DNA of 32,032 bases, taken from NCBI RefSeq assembly GCF_014203155.1, contig NZ_JACHIK010000028.1:1-32032 (forward strand), written 5' to 3'. Numbering within the stretch: the stretch's first letter is position 1; the number at the start of each line of letters is the position of its first letter. Shown one piece after another: positions 24,598 through 31,715 of the stretch. Under the pieces are notes generated by a model. That model had not been told where the DNA came from, did no database searches, and was given only the letters and a program-made list of their open reading frames with translations. A program made the translations under genes and the position numbers. The stretch is from Shinella fusca. GTDB lineage: Bacteria; Pseudomonadota; Alphaproteobacteria; Rhizobiales; Rhizobiaceae.

Positions 24598-24970
24598 GGT
24601 CATACCCTGCGGGCCGACATGACGGCCATCTTAACTGAACAAAATCGTGATTCACTCTTTATTCATGTTTCACGCGAAGATCGAGCCTCACCCCGAAAAA
24701 AGAATGGTCCCACAGCGTTTTTCCCCTGCTTCACTGAAGGGGTGTGTCCGCAGTGCAACTGACAGGACGCGCGCGGCCGCGCCACAATGCCCGCGGAGCG
24801 AAAGCCGTATCATCCGCGATGCGCTGCAAGGTTGCGCCACGGCAATTCCCCAGAATGTTCGTCATCACGACATATTTTTCTGGGAAATGCTGCATCCGCG
24901 AACATTATTTTGCGATTCGAATTTGTCACACAAATCCGGCAGCATTTTTTTCCAAAAACCTGCGGATTCC
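24598..24970. other. AT-richer intergenic region with inverted repeats
   Basis: No convincing gene is seen. GTGATTCAC (24647-24655) is a short palindrome in the NodT-type promoter region. CCCAGAA (24849-24855) pairs with TTCTGGG (24878-24884), with an inner CGT/ACG pair, a hairpin on either strand. AATGTTCG (24854-24861) and CGAACATT (24899-24906) are an alternative 8-bp pairing, so the two structures exclude each other. ATTTGT-CAC-ACAAAT (24921-24935) is a 15-bp operator-like inverted repeat. Base composition is clearly lower in GC than the genes around it. Confidence 0.5.
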
Positions 24971-24999
24971 ATTGACAAGAAAAGGAGAGCCGCCTATGT
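24971..24999 (+). promoter_or_regulatory. Rhizobial-type promoter of the small-ORF / 72-residue gene unit
   Basis: ATTGAC (24971-24976) and CTATGT (24994-24999) are 17 bp apart and each match five of six positions of the rhizobial sigma-70 consensus CTTGAC-N17-CTATAT. The start of transcription would be near 25006, leaving a leader of roughly 250 bases before the 72-residue gene. An AAGGAG motif falls inside the spacer, which gives an alternative reading as the ribosome binding site of a six-codon ORF. Confidence 0.55.
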
Positions 25000-25016
25000 G
25001 TTGGAGCATCGCATGA

Positions 25017-25073
25017 GGACCGCATGCGTTTCATTCCGGTCCGCCCCTGACGCGTCCTTTTTTTAAGCGTCAG
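25017..25073 (+). other. Structured 5' leader: two hairpins
   Basis: GGACCG (25017-25022) pairs with CGGTCC (25037-25042), and CTGACGC (25047-25053) pairs with GCGTCAG (25067-25073) around a loop that contains a run of seven T. Both would lie in the leader of the transcript from the promoter at 24971-24999, just before the 31-codon ORF. They look like regulatory RNA structure, but no known riboswitch class is recognised. Confidence 0.4.
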
Positions 25074-25095
25074 CGCCAACAAGAGGGAGTGTGTC

Positions 25096-25191
25096 ATGTT
25101 CGATCTCAACCGCATCGCCTCCACGGGTGTGGCGTGCTCCTGTCGTGAAACGATTACAGGGAAACCGCATACGGCCCTCTGCCGAATGTGA
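25096..25191 (+). CDS. 31-residue small ORF, possible leader peptide
   Basis: The frame begins M-F-D-L-N-R-I-A and has GAGGGAG seven bases before the ATG, an unusually good ribosome binding site. It contains three Cys in the second half, two as C-S-C, and ends C-R-M. It lies between the structured leader and the 72-residue gene, 70 bp before the latter's start and in a different frame. It may be a translated leader peptide controlling the downstream gene, or a small protein in its own right. I do not recognise a family. Confidence 0.45.
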   Translation: MFDLNRIASTGVACSCRETITGKPHTALCRM

Positions 25192-25261
25192 TCTGATTCC
25201 CCTCTTCGAGTTTAGCGCAAGACAGAATTTGGCTGTGCCTTCGGGCTCGGCAGGAGTTGTT

Positions 25262-25480
25262 ATGAAGAAGCAAGTTATCGAAATCGGTGGTGAAGCCGTC
25301 GGCGTTGTCGTTCCGGATGAGGACCGGCTGAAGTTCATGGCTGTCAAGTATTCCGTATGGGACCTGGATTCCCAGCGCTTCTCCTCGGCAGACGAGGTGC
25401 GCGCCGCGATCCGCCGTCTCCTCAACGATCCGTCCGCCTCCGCGCGGGCGATCTCCCCGGCGGCCGTCGCAGCCGCCTGA
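25262..25480 (+). CDS. 72-residue conserved-looking protein, unknown function
   Basis: The protein begins M-K-K-Q-V-I-E-I-G-G-E-A-V-G-V-V-V-P-D and continues with K-F-M-A-V-K-Y-S-V-W-D-L-D-S, a compact beta-rich N-terminal half, then a helix with A-A-I-R-R-L-L and a low-complexity Ala-rich tail. There is no signal peptide or membrane segment. The start is fixed by AGGAG five bases upstream; a frame open from 25091 runs over the small ORF and is less likely. It has its own promoter region and a strong terminator, so it is a monocistronic unit. I do not recognise the family. Confidence 0.72.
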   Translation: MKKQVIEIGGEAVGVVVPDEDRLKFMAVKYSVWDLDSQRFSSADEVRAAIRRLLNDPSASARAISPAAVAAA

Positions 25481-25519
25481 ACCCGATCACGGACGATCCG
25501 GCCATCCTGCCGGATGCTC

Positions 25520-25554
25520 CCGGCCTCGCCACGCGGCGGGGCCGGTTTCGTTTT
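25520..25554 (+). terminator. Intrinsic terminator after the 72-residue gene
   Basis: An 11-bp stem with one G-U pair runs from 25520-25530 to 25535-25545 around the loop ACGC and is followed by TTTCGTTTT. It lies 40 bp after the stop codon. Confidence 0.8.
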
Positions 25555-25632
25555 GTGGACAGTCCATTCACCGGGCGCAGGCTGGTGTGGGATGCCAAAT
25601 CCTGATTGGGTGCGGGCGAAAGGAGGTGCCTC

Positions 25633-27192
25633 ATGACAAGTGGCATCCATCACATCACCGCCATCACCCGGAAGATCCAGGCGAATGTCGATTTCTACGC
25701 GGGCTTCCTCGGCCTGAAGCTCGTCAAGCGCACGGCAGGCTACGAAGATGCCGACCAGCTCCATCTCTTCTATGGCGATGCGGCGGCAAGCCCCGGCTCG
25801 CTCGTCACGTTCCTGGCCTGGGAGGACGGCTCCCCCGGGCGGGTCGGCCTCGGCCAGCCGTCCGAGATCGCCTTTGCCATCCGGCCGGAGGCGATCGGCT
25901 TCTGGCTGACGCGCGCGCTGACGCACAACATCGCGCTCACCGGCCCGGCGCAGGAGTTCGGTGAGCCGGTGCTGCGCCTCAAGGACCCGGACGGCATCAT
26001 CGTCAAGCTCGTCGGCGAGGCGGGCGTGGACGGCCCCGCGCCCCACGTCACGAAGGAGATTGCGGCGGCGGACGCCATCCAGCGCCTCCGCGGCGCGACG
26101 ATCCTGTCGGAAAAGCCGGCCGCGACGGCGGCGTTCATCGCCGGGCATTTCGGCTTCCGCACGGTCGCCGAGGCGAACGGCATCCTGCGGCTGGCTAGCG
26201 GGGCGGGCGACGTCATCGACATCCGCAATGCCAGCGGTTTCTGGACCGCCGCGCCCGGCACCGGCACGATCGACCACGTCGCGCTGCGCGCGCCGGACCG
26301 GCCGGCGGTGGAAGCCGCGGCCGCCCGGCTTGCAGGGGAAGGGGCGGGCGATACCAACATGCACGACCGCACCTATTTCTACTCGCTCTATGTCCGCGAG
26401 CCCGGCGGATCGCTCGTCGAGTACGCGACGGACGGCCCCGGCATGACGGTCGACGAGCCGCCGGAGACGCTCGGCACCACGCTGTTCGTCCCGAAGCATT
26501 TCCGCGCCGATCCGGATGACGTCCGGGCCCGGCTTCCGCAATTTTCCCTGCCCGGAGAAGAAAGAATGTCCGAACGCGACCTGCCCTTCATCCATCGGGT
26601 GCATCGCCCGGAAATGCCGGACGGCACCGCCGTCGTGCTGCTGCACGGCACCGGCGGCAACGAAACGAGCCTCCTGCCCTTCGGCGCGCGCCTTGCGCCG
26701 AATGCCGTGCTGCTCTCCTCGCGCGGGCGCAGCAGCGATGAGGGCTATCCGCGCTTCTTCCGCCGCCTTACCGCCGTCACCTTCGACCAGAAGGACATCG
26801 TGGGCGAGGCGGCGGCCTTCGCGGCCTTCATGGAAGGGGCGAACGCCGCCTATGGGCTCGATCCGGAAAAGACGCTGTTCGTCGGCTATTCCAACGGGGC
26901 GAACATGATCGGCGCCGTCATGCTGCTGCATCCGGGCATCGTGCGCAACGCGGTGCTGCTGCGCGGCATGAACGTGCTGGAAAGCATGCCGGCGGCCGGC
27001 ACGCCGGAAAAGGCGAACGTCCTGATGCTGACCGGCGAGGCCGATCCCTACGGCCGCTTTGCCGGAGACCTCGAACGCCTCCTTGCGGCCCGCGGCGCGA
27101 GCGTGGAGCACCGGCTGCTCCCCGCCGGCCACGACATCGGCCCGGCCGACCTTGAACTGGCGAAGGCCTACAAGGAACGCGTCATCGGCTGA
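25633..27192 (+). CDS. Fusion of a ring-cleaving VOC dioxygenase (MhqO-like) and an alpha/beta hydrolase (MhqD-like)
   Basis: A 519-residue two-part protein. Residues 1-310 form a tandem VOC/glyoxalase-like dioxygenase (start S-G-I-H-H-I-T-A-I, second-module metal ligands in I-D-H-V-A-L and L-V-E-Y-A-T-D-G-P-G). Residues 312-519 form a carboxylesterase-type hydrolase with V-L-L-H-G-T-G-G-N-E and a triad of Ser420 (G-Y-S-N-G), Asp471 (E-A-D-P-Y-G) and His500 (A-G-H-D-I-G). In Bacillus the counterparts MhqO and MhqD are separate proteins acting against quinones. The start has a perfect AGGAGG at 25621-25626. The hydrolase part begins at an internal in-frame ATG (26566) that has its own GGAG motif, so a separate 207-residue product is possible. 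Confidence 0.88.
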   Translation: MTSGIHHITAITRKIQANVDFYAGFLGLKLVKRTAGYEDADQLHLFYGDAAASPGSLVTFLAWEDGSPGRVGLGQPSEIAFAIRPEAIGFWLTRALTHNIALTGPAQEFGEPVLRLKDPDGIIVKLVGEAGVDGPAPHVTKEIAAADAIQRLRGATILSEKPAATAAFIAGHFGFRTVAEANGILRLASGAGDVIDIRNASGFWTAAPGTGTIDHVALRAPDRPAVEAAAARLAGEGAGDTNMHDRTYFYSLYVREPGGSLVEYATDGPGMTVDEPPETLGTTLFVPKHFRADPDDVRARLPQFSLPGEERMSERDLPFIHRVHRPEMPDGTAVVLLHGTGGNETSLLPFGARLAPNAVLLSSRGRSSDEGYPRFFRRLTAVTFDQKDIVGEAAAFAAFMEGANAAYGLDPEKTLFVGYSNGANMIGAVMLLHPGIVRNAVLLRGMNVLESMPAAGTPEKANVLMLTGEADPYGRFAGDLERLLAARGASVEHRLLPAGHDIGPADLELAKAYKERVIG

Positions 27193-27203
27193 TTGAGGAT
27201 GAG

Positions 27204-27240
27204 AAAGGGCGCGTCGAAGGACGCGCCCTTTTGTTATGCA
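27204..27240 (+). terminator. Intrinsic terminator after the fusion gene
   Basis: A perfect 12-bp stem, AAAGGGCGCGTC with GACGCGCCCTTT, closes a GAAG loop (27204-27231) and runs into TGTTAT. It lies 11 bp after the stop codon. Confidence 0.88.
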
Positions 27241-27403
27241 GCGGGTGGCGCGTGGATCCTCGGGTCAAGCCCGAGGATGACGGAGGGGAGGTGAGGTTGC
27301 CCGCCTATTGAAAGGTGCGGCATGCGGGACGGCCACTTTCGTCACCACCCCTCTCTTCTTTCGTCATCCTTGGGCTTGACCCGAGGATCCACGCGCCACC
27401 CGC
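27241..27403. repeat. 163-bp inverted-repeat element with 43-bp arms
   Basis: The arm 27241-27283 and the reverse complement of 27361-27403 agree at 41 of 43 bases. Each arm holds the palindrome ATCCTCGGG-TCAAG-CCCGAGGAT (9-bp stem; one mismatch in the right copy), a sequence common in intergenic DNA of Alphaproteobacteria. The 77-bp centre is partly self-complementary too (GAGGGGAGGTGA against TCACCACCCCTC). It lies in the gap between convergent genes, right after the fusion gene terminator. It may be a RIME/MITE-like mobile repeat or two inverted copies of a palindromic repeat. Confidence 0.8.
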
Positions 27404-27422
27404 CATGGGCAAAGGGGCCACC

Positions 27423-27980
27423 CTACCGCTTATATTGCTCCACGAAGGCGGCGAAGGCGGTGATGAAGTCGCGGAGCTTCCTTTCGGTCGCCTCGTCGAT
27501 CAGTCTGCCGTCCTCGATGAGGGTGCCGGCGCGCGAAACCATGAGCTTTGCGCCGAACCACGGCACGGTGCCGAGGGTGCGCATGACGGGCAGCCAGGCT
27601 TCCTGCGAGAGGAGCGTGCCGAAATTGCCCGGCGAGGCGCCGGCGATGGCGAAGGGTTTTGCGGTGAAGACGCGGGGGATGTCGGCGGGCGGGCGGCTCA
27701 TCCAGTCGATGGCGTTCTTGAAGACGCCGGGAATGCCGTTGTTGTATTCCGGCGTGAAGAGGATGACGCCGTCGGCGGCCGCCGCAAGGTCCTTGAGGCG
27801 GGCGACGGCCTCGGGGATGCCGTCCGCCGCTTCGACGTCGGCGTCGTAGAGCGGAATGCCGCGGATCGTTCCCTCCACGATCTCGACGCCCTCGGGCGCC
27901 ATGGTCAGCGCGGCCTTGAGGAGCGCCGTGTTGAAGGAAGCCTTGCGCAGGCTTCCCGAGATTGCCACCAGTTTCGTCAT
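27423..27980 (-). CDS. NADPH-dependent FMN reductase / quinone reductase
   Basis: A 185-residue flavodoxin-fold reductase of the FMN_red family (ChrR/azoreductase-like). The FMN phosphate loop reads S-G-S-L-R-K-A-S-F-N, followed by P-L-Y-D-A-D and T-P-E-Y-N-N-G-I-P-G-V-F-K-N-A-I-D-W, the family signature. Such enzymes give two-electron reduction of quinones or azo dyes. Three in-frame ATGs lie at 27992, 27986 and 27980; the last is chosen because GGAG is six bases before it and the core fold starts directly after. It is downstream of the MhqO-like gene on the same strand but separated by a terminator-like hairpin. A part in quinone defence with its neighbours is inferred. Confidence 0.88.
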   Translation of the reverse strand: MTKLVAISGSLRKASFNTALLKAALTMAPEGVEIVEGTIRGIPLYDADVEAADGIPEAVARLKDLAAAADGVILFTPEYNNGIPGVFKNAIDWMSRPPADIPRVFTAKPFAIAGASPGNFGTLLSQEAWLPVMRTLGTVPWFGAKLMVSRAGTLIEDGRLIDEATERKLRDFITAFAAFVEQYKR

Positions 27981-28002
27981 GTCCATCTCCATTGCAGGGA
28001 CG

Positions 28003-28034
28003 AAAACCCCGGCGGGACGATGTCGCGCCGGGGT
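28003..28034 (-). terminator. Terminator-like hairpin after the MhqO-like gene
   Basis: ACCCCGGCG (28006-28014) and CGCCGGGGT (28026-28034) form a 9-bp stem with an 11-base loop. Read leftward the stem is followed by TTT. It lies 13 bp after the MhqO-like stop and 25 bp before the reductase start, so the two genes may be only partly co-transcribed. Confidence 0.62.
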
Positions 28035-28047
28035 CGGGGAAGTCCTG

Positions 28048-29001
28048 TCAGGCGAGCGGCTTCAGCCGGGCCTCGATCTGCGCGCGGCGCGGCTCGAGGA
28101 AGGGCGGCAGCGACAGGCTCTCGCCGAGCGTTTCCATCGGCTCGTCGACGGCAAAGCCGGGCCCGTCCGTGGCGATCTCGAACAGGATGCCGTTCGGCTC
28201 GCGGAAATAAAGCGAGCGGAAGTAGAAGCGCTCGACCTCGCCGCTGGAGGGCAGGCGGAAGCCGCGCAGGCGCTCGGTCCAGCCGTGCAGCGCTTCCTCG
28301 TCCGGCGCGCGGAAGGCGACGTGGTGCACGGCGCCCGCACCCTGGTGGGCGGCCGGAAGGTCCGGCTCGACGGCGACGTGCAGTTCGGCGGCCGGGCCGC
28401 CTTCGCCCATCGAGAAGACATGGACGTCGCCCGCCCCGTCCGGGTTCGGATAGGTCGCGGTTTTCTTCATGTTCATGACCTGGACCAGCACGGCCTCGGT
28501 GTTGCGGATATCCGGAACGCTGAGGGTGATGGGGCCGAGGCCCTTGATCTGGTGTTCGGCCGGAACCGGGCTCCTTTCCCACGGACGGGCCGGCGCGCCG
28601 GCATCGTCCACGGTCAGGCGGAAGCGCTGGCCTTCGCCGTCCTCGAAATCGAGCGTGGCGCGGCCCGCGACGTCGCGGATCTCGCCGGCCTTGACCTTGA
28701 AGTCGGCAAGGCGGTCCCTCCACCATTCGAGCGTGGCGAGGCTGGCGACGCGAAGGCCCGTGCGGGAAACGCTGTGCGTGCCGCGCCGCTCGTGGCCGAC
28801 CGGCCAGTCGAAGAAGGTGAGGTCCGTGCCCGGCGAGGCGAGGCCGTCGGCATAGAAGAGGTGGTAGGCGCTGGTGTCGTCCTGGTTGACGGTCTTCTTG
28901 ACGAGGCGCAGGCCGAGCGTCTGCGTGTAGAAGCGCAGGTTCTCCTGCGCATTGGCGGTGATCGCCGTCAGGTGATGGATGCCGGTAAGCTGCTGGGTCA
29001 T
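28048..29001 (-). CDS. mhqO: Ring-cleaving VOC dioxygenase (MhqO-like)
   Basis: A 317-residue tandem VOC protein. The N-terminal module starts [10 protein letters not shown] and the C-terminal module has V-H-H-V-A-F-R-A-P and [15 protein letters not shown], which supply the His and Glu metal ligands. The length and the [14 protein letters not shown] end match the MhqO/YdfO family of putative hydroquinone dioxygenases. It is a paralogue of the first 310 residues of the fusion protein at 25633-27192. The start at 29001 has GGGGAGGAG upstream; a longer frame to 29127 covers the promoter region. The true substrate is not known from sequence. Confidence 0.87.
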   Translation of the reverse strand: MTQQLTGIHHLTAITANAQENLRFYTQTLGLRLVKKTVNQDDTSAYHLFYADGLASPGTDLTFFDWPVGHERRGTHSVSRTGLRVASLATLEWWRDRLADFKVKAGEIRDVAGRATLDFEDGEGQRFRLTVDDAGAPARPWERSPVPAEHQIKGLGPITLSVPDIRNTEAVLVQVMNMKKTATYPNPDGAGDVHVFSMGEGGPAAELHVAVEPDLPAAHQGAGAVHHVAFRAPDEEALHGWTERLRGFRLPSSGEVERFYFRSLYFREPNGILFEIATDGPGFAVDEPMETLGESLSLPPFLEPRRAQIEARLKPLA

Positions 29002-29344
29002 GGTCACTCCTCCCCGGATGGGTCCGGGATGCCCTGTGCGTGCCCCGCTGCGGGGCCTTGCGTTGAGGCGAATATCGCCCCTTGCCCGCGCCGCCGGAAG
29101 ACCGGCCCTGCCGAACGGATTGTTCACTTTTCCTGAACGGCAGCGGCGGCCAAGCCATGGGAAGAGCGTTTTTGTGCGGGATTCGTTCCGCGGCGGGTCG
29201 CTAGAATTTTATCTTTTCATAAACCAGCATTCGCTTACGCTCCCGTTTGCGAAATGACTTCGTCCCTGCTTCGCCGCGCGAGCCGGCATGTCCCGCCATT
29301 CCACACGGTGCCGCTGTGCCTCGCGCCCGGCCAGGAGACGCTTC
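29002..29344. other. Intergenic region between the MhqO-like and chemoreceptor genes
   Basis: No gene is supported in these 343 bp. They hold the compact palindrome GCCCCGC-T-GCGGGGC (29042-29056), the operator-like repeat GGCGA-ATA-TCGCC (29067-29079) on the MhqO side, and an inverted repeat GTTCA with TGAAC near 29122-29138. An AT-rich stretch at 29201-29222 (TAGAATTTTATCTTTTCATA) is the likeliest promoter area of the chemoreceptor gene. Confidence 0.45.
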
Positions 29345-31654
29345 ATGCTGCCGAAGACTGCGACTGCCAGGAACATGTTCGCCATCGTGGCGGCGGGGGT
29401 GGCCACGACCGTGGCGACGGCGGGGATATTGCTCTGGCTGTCCTACCGGGCCGTGGAAGAGCGGTCGATCTCGGAAATGGTGAACGCCGCCGAGGCGAGC
29501 GCCGGCAAGGTCGAGACCTATTTCGCCAAGGTCAAGGCGCTGAGCTGGAACATGCGCTCCACGCTCTATGCGGTAAAAGCCGCGGGCGAGCCGAGCCGCG
29601 AGGTGATGAACAGCGTCTTCTTCCGGCTGATGGACGACAATCCCTTCGCGCTCGGCGTGAGCACGGGCTGGGAGCCCGGCGCCTTCGACGGCAAGGACGA
29701 GCAATATCGCGACAAGCCCGGCCATGACGCGACGGGCCGCTACATTCCCTATTTCGTGCGCGACGAGGGCAAGGTCGAGCTGGTGCCGCTGGTCGACTAC
29801 GACAAGCCCGGCGCGGGCGACTACTACCAGGTGCCCAAGGCGACCGGAAAGGACTTCCTGACCGAGCCCTACAGCTATGTCATCGGCGGCAAGACCGTGC
29901 TGATGACCTCCTTCATGGTGCCGCTGATGTTCGACGGCGCCTTCCGCGGCGAGACGGGCGTGGACATCGCCCTCGACGCGCTGGCGGCGGACATGGCGCA
30001 ATTGAAGCCGCTCGGCGAGGGCTATGTCGCGCTTCTCAGCCAGGGCGGCAGCATCATCAGCCATCCGGATGCGGCCGTGCTCGGCAAGACGCTCGCCGAT
30101 TCCGGCCTCGATGCGACATGGCAGGCGCTGGTCGCCAATCCGGAAAAGGCGATGGAGGTCAAGGATGCGGCGGGCGTCGCGTCCATCGCGGTCGCCGTGC
30201 CGGTGCCGCTCGTTCCGGGCACGACCTGGTTCACCGTGGTTTCCGTGCCGAAATCCTTGCTCTTCGCCAAGCTGACCTCGCTCGCGCTGACCTCGATCGT
30301 CGTCATCGCCATCGCCGCCGGCCTGATGGTGGTGATCGGCTGGCTGCTGGCCACGCGCTTCCGCAAGCGCCTCGACAAGGTCATCGTCGCCACGAGCGAG
30401 ATCGCCCGCGGCCGCACGGATGTCGACCTTTCCGAATCCGAGCGGCAGGACGAGATCGGCGAGATGGCCCGCTCGCTCGCCGTGCTGCGCGATGCGACGC
30501 TCGCCAAGGTACGCCTCGAAGGGGAGGCCGAGCAGAACCGCGCGCTTTCCGAGGAGGAGCGCCGCCAGCGCGCCGAGGAAGCGGCCGAGCGCGAGCGCCA
30601 GACGCGCATCGCCGTCGAGGCGCTGGCCGAGGGCCTGCAGAAGCTTGCCGACGGCGACATGACGCATCGCATCACCGAAGCCTTCGCCGGCTCGCTCGAC
30701 GAGGTCCGCCACGATTTCAACGCTTCGGTCGAGAAGCTGCAATCGGCGCTGCGCTCGGTCGGCAGCAATGCCAATGCCATCCAGGCCGGCTCGGCGGAAA
30801 TCCGCGCCGCCTCCGACGACCTTGCCAAGCGCACCGAGCAGCAGGCCGCCTCCGTGGAGGAGACCGCCGCCGCGCTGGAGGAGATCACCACCTCGCTCAA
30901 GGACGCCACCAAGCGGGCCGAGGATGCCGGCCAGCTCGTCGAGCGCACCCGCGCGGGGGCGGAGAAGTCCGGCGAGGTCGTGCGCCGCGCCGTCGATGCG
31001 ATGAGCGGGATCGAGACCTCCTCGCGCGAGATCTCCAACATCATCGGCGTCATCGACGAGATCGCCTTCCAGACGAACCTGCTGGCACTGAACGCCGGCG
31101 TGGAAGCCGCCCGCGCCGGTGAAGCCGGCAAGGGCTTTGCCGTCGTCGCGCAGGAAGTGCGCGAACTCGCCCAGCGTTCGGCAAGCGCGGCCAAGGACAT
31201 CAAGGCGCTGATCACCAAGTCCGGAGAGCAGGTGCATCTGGGCGTCACGCTCGTCGGCGAGACCGGTTCGTCGCTTTCGCAAATCGTCGACCAGGTGCAG
31301 GAGATCGACCAGAACGTGGCGGCCATCGTGCGCTCGGCGCGCGAGCAGTCCACCGGCCTCAACGAGATCAGCGCCGCCGTCAATTCCATCGACCAGGGCA
31401 CGCAGAAGAACGCGGCCATGGTGGAGGAGCAGACGGCGGCAAGCCACGCACTGGCGACGGAAGCCGCCGCGCTCAACACGCTCATCGCCCAGTTCCGCCT
31501 CGGCGCGGGGCTTGCCGGGCAGCGTCCGGCGAGTGCGGCGCAGGCGGCCGAGCCGCGTCCTGCCGCCTCCGGCGCGCGGGCGCTCGGCAACAAGCTCGCC
31601 CGCGCCTTCGGCGGCGGGCAGGCGGCCGCCGCGCAGGACTGGGAAGAGTTCTGA
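29345..31654 (+). CDS. Methyl-accepting chemotaxis protein with dCache sensor and C-terminal WEEF tether
   Basis: A 769-residue chemoreceptor. Transmembrane segment 1 is at about residues 11-33, followed by a periplasmic dCache domain (F-R-L-M-D-D-N-P-F-A-L-G-V-S-T-G-W, R-Y-I-P-Y-F-V-R-D, D-Y-Y-Q-V-P-K, T-E-P-Y-S-Y), transmembrane segment 2 near 312-337, a HAMP domain (R-L-D-K-V-I-V-A-T, D-E-I-G-E-M-A-R-S-L), a second HAMP-like helix pair and the signalling hairpin with the conserved tip E-I-A-F-Q-T-N-L-L-A-L-N-A. The last five residues D-W-E-E-F resemble the CheR/CheB-binding N-W-E-T-F of E. coli Tar. The start has AGGAG eight bases upstream. The ligand is unknown; dCache domains often bind amino acids, amines or organic acids. 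Confidence 0.92.
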   Translation: MLPKTATARNMFAIVAAGVATTVATAGILLWLSYRAVEERSISEMVNAAEASAGKVETYFAKVKALSWNMRSTLYAVKAAGEPSREVMNSVFFRLMDDNPFALGVSTGWEPGAFDGKDEQYRDKPGHDATGRYIPYFVRDEGKVELVPLVDYDKPGAGDYYQVPKATGKDFLTEPYSYVIGGKTVLMTSFMVPLMFDGAFRGETGVDIALDALAADMAQLKPLGEGYVALLSQGGSIISHPDAAVLGKTLADSGLDATWQALVANPEKAMEVKDAAGVASIAVAVPVPLVPGTTWFTVVSVPKSLLFAKLTSLALTSIVVIAIAAGLMVVIGWLLATRFRKRLDKVIVATSEIARGRTDVDLSESERQDEIGEMARSLAVLRDATLAKVRLEGEAEQNRALSEEERRQRAEEAAERERQTRIAVEALAEGLQKLADGDMTHRITEAFAGSLDEVRHDFNASVEKLQSALRSVGSNANAIQAGSAEIRAASDDLAKRTEQQAASVEETAAALEEITTSLKDATKRAEDAGQLVERTRAGAEKSGEVVRRAVDAMSGIETSSREISNIIGVIDEIAFQTNLLALNAGVEAARAGEAGKGFAVVAQEVRELAQRSASAAKDIKALITKSGEQVHLGVTLVGETGSSLSQIVDQVQEIDQNVAAIVRSAREQSTGLNEISAAVNSIDQGTQKNAAMVEEQTAASHALATEAAALNTLIAQFRLGAGLAGQRPASAAQAAEPRPAASGARALGNKLARAFGGGQAAAAQDWEEF

Positions 31655-31683
31655 GCCGGAAGCGGCGGCAGGTTGAATAAGAG

Positions 31684-31715
31684 AAAGGGCGGTCCGGCAG
31701 CGGGCCGCCCTTTTT
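31684..31715 (+). terminator. Intrinsic terminator after the chemoreceptor gene
   Basis: AAAGGGCGGTCCG (31684-31696) pairs with CGGGCCGCCCTTT (31701-31713) through one G-U pair around a GCAG loop, and the T-run continues to 31715. It starts 29 bp after the stop codon. Confidence 0.88.

Noticed and set aside
24647-25066. A 139-codon plus-strand frame in the AT-rich gap
   Set aside because: It has a GTG start without a ribosome binding site and no recognisable motif, and it runs through inverted repeats and a good promoter. It is more likely open by chance.
24810-25124. A 104-codon minus-strand frame in the same gap
   Set aside because: It has no ribosome binding site or motif, and it overlaps the leader hairpins and the small ORF, which are better supported on the plus strand.
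25091-25480. A longer version of the 72-residue gene starting at GTG 25091
   Set aside because: The added 57 residues are low complexity and overlap the small ORF, while ATG 25262 has AGGAG at ideal spacing.
27241-27403. A CRISPR array or tRNA in the palindromic region
   Set aside because: Only two inverted arms are present, with no regularly spaced direct repeats and no cloverleaf. No tRNA or rRNA was seen anywhere in the window.
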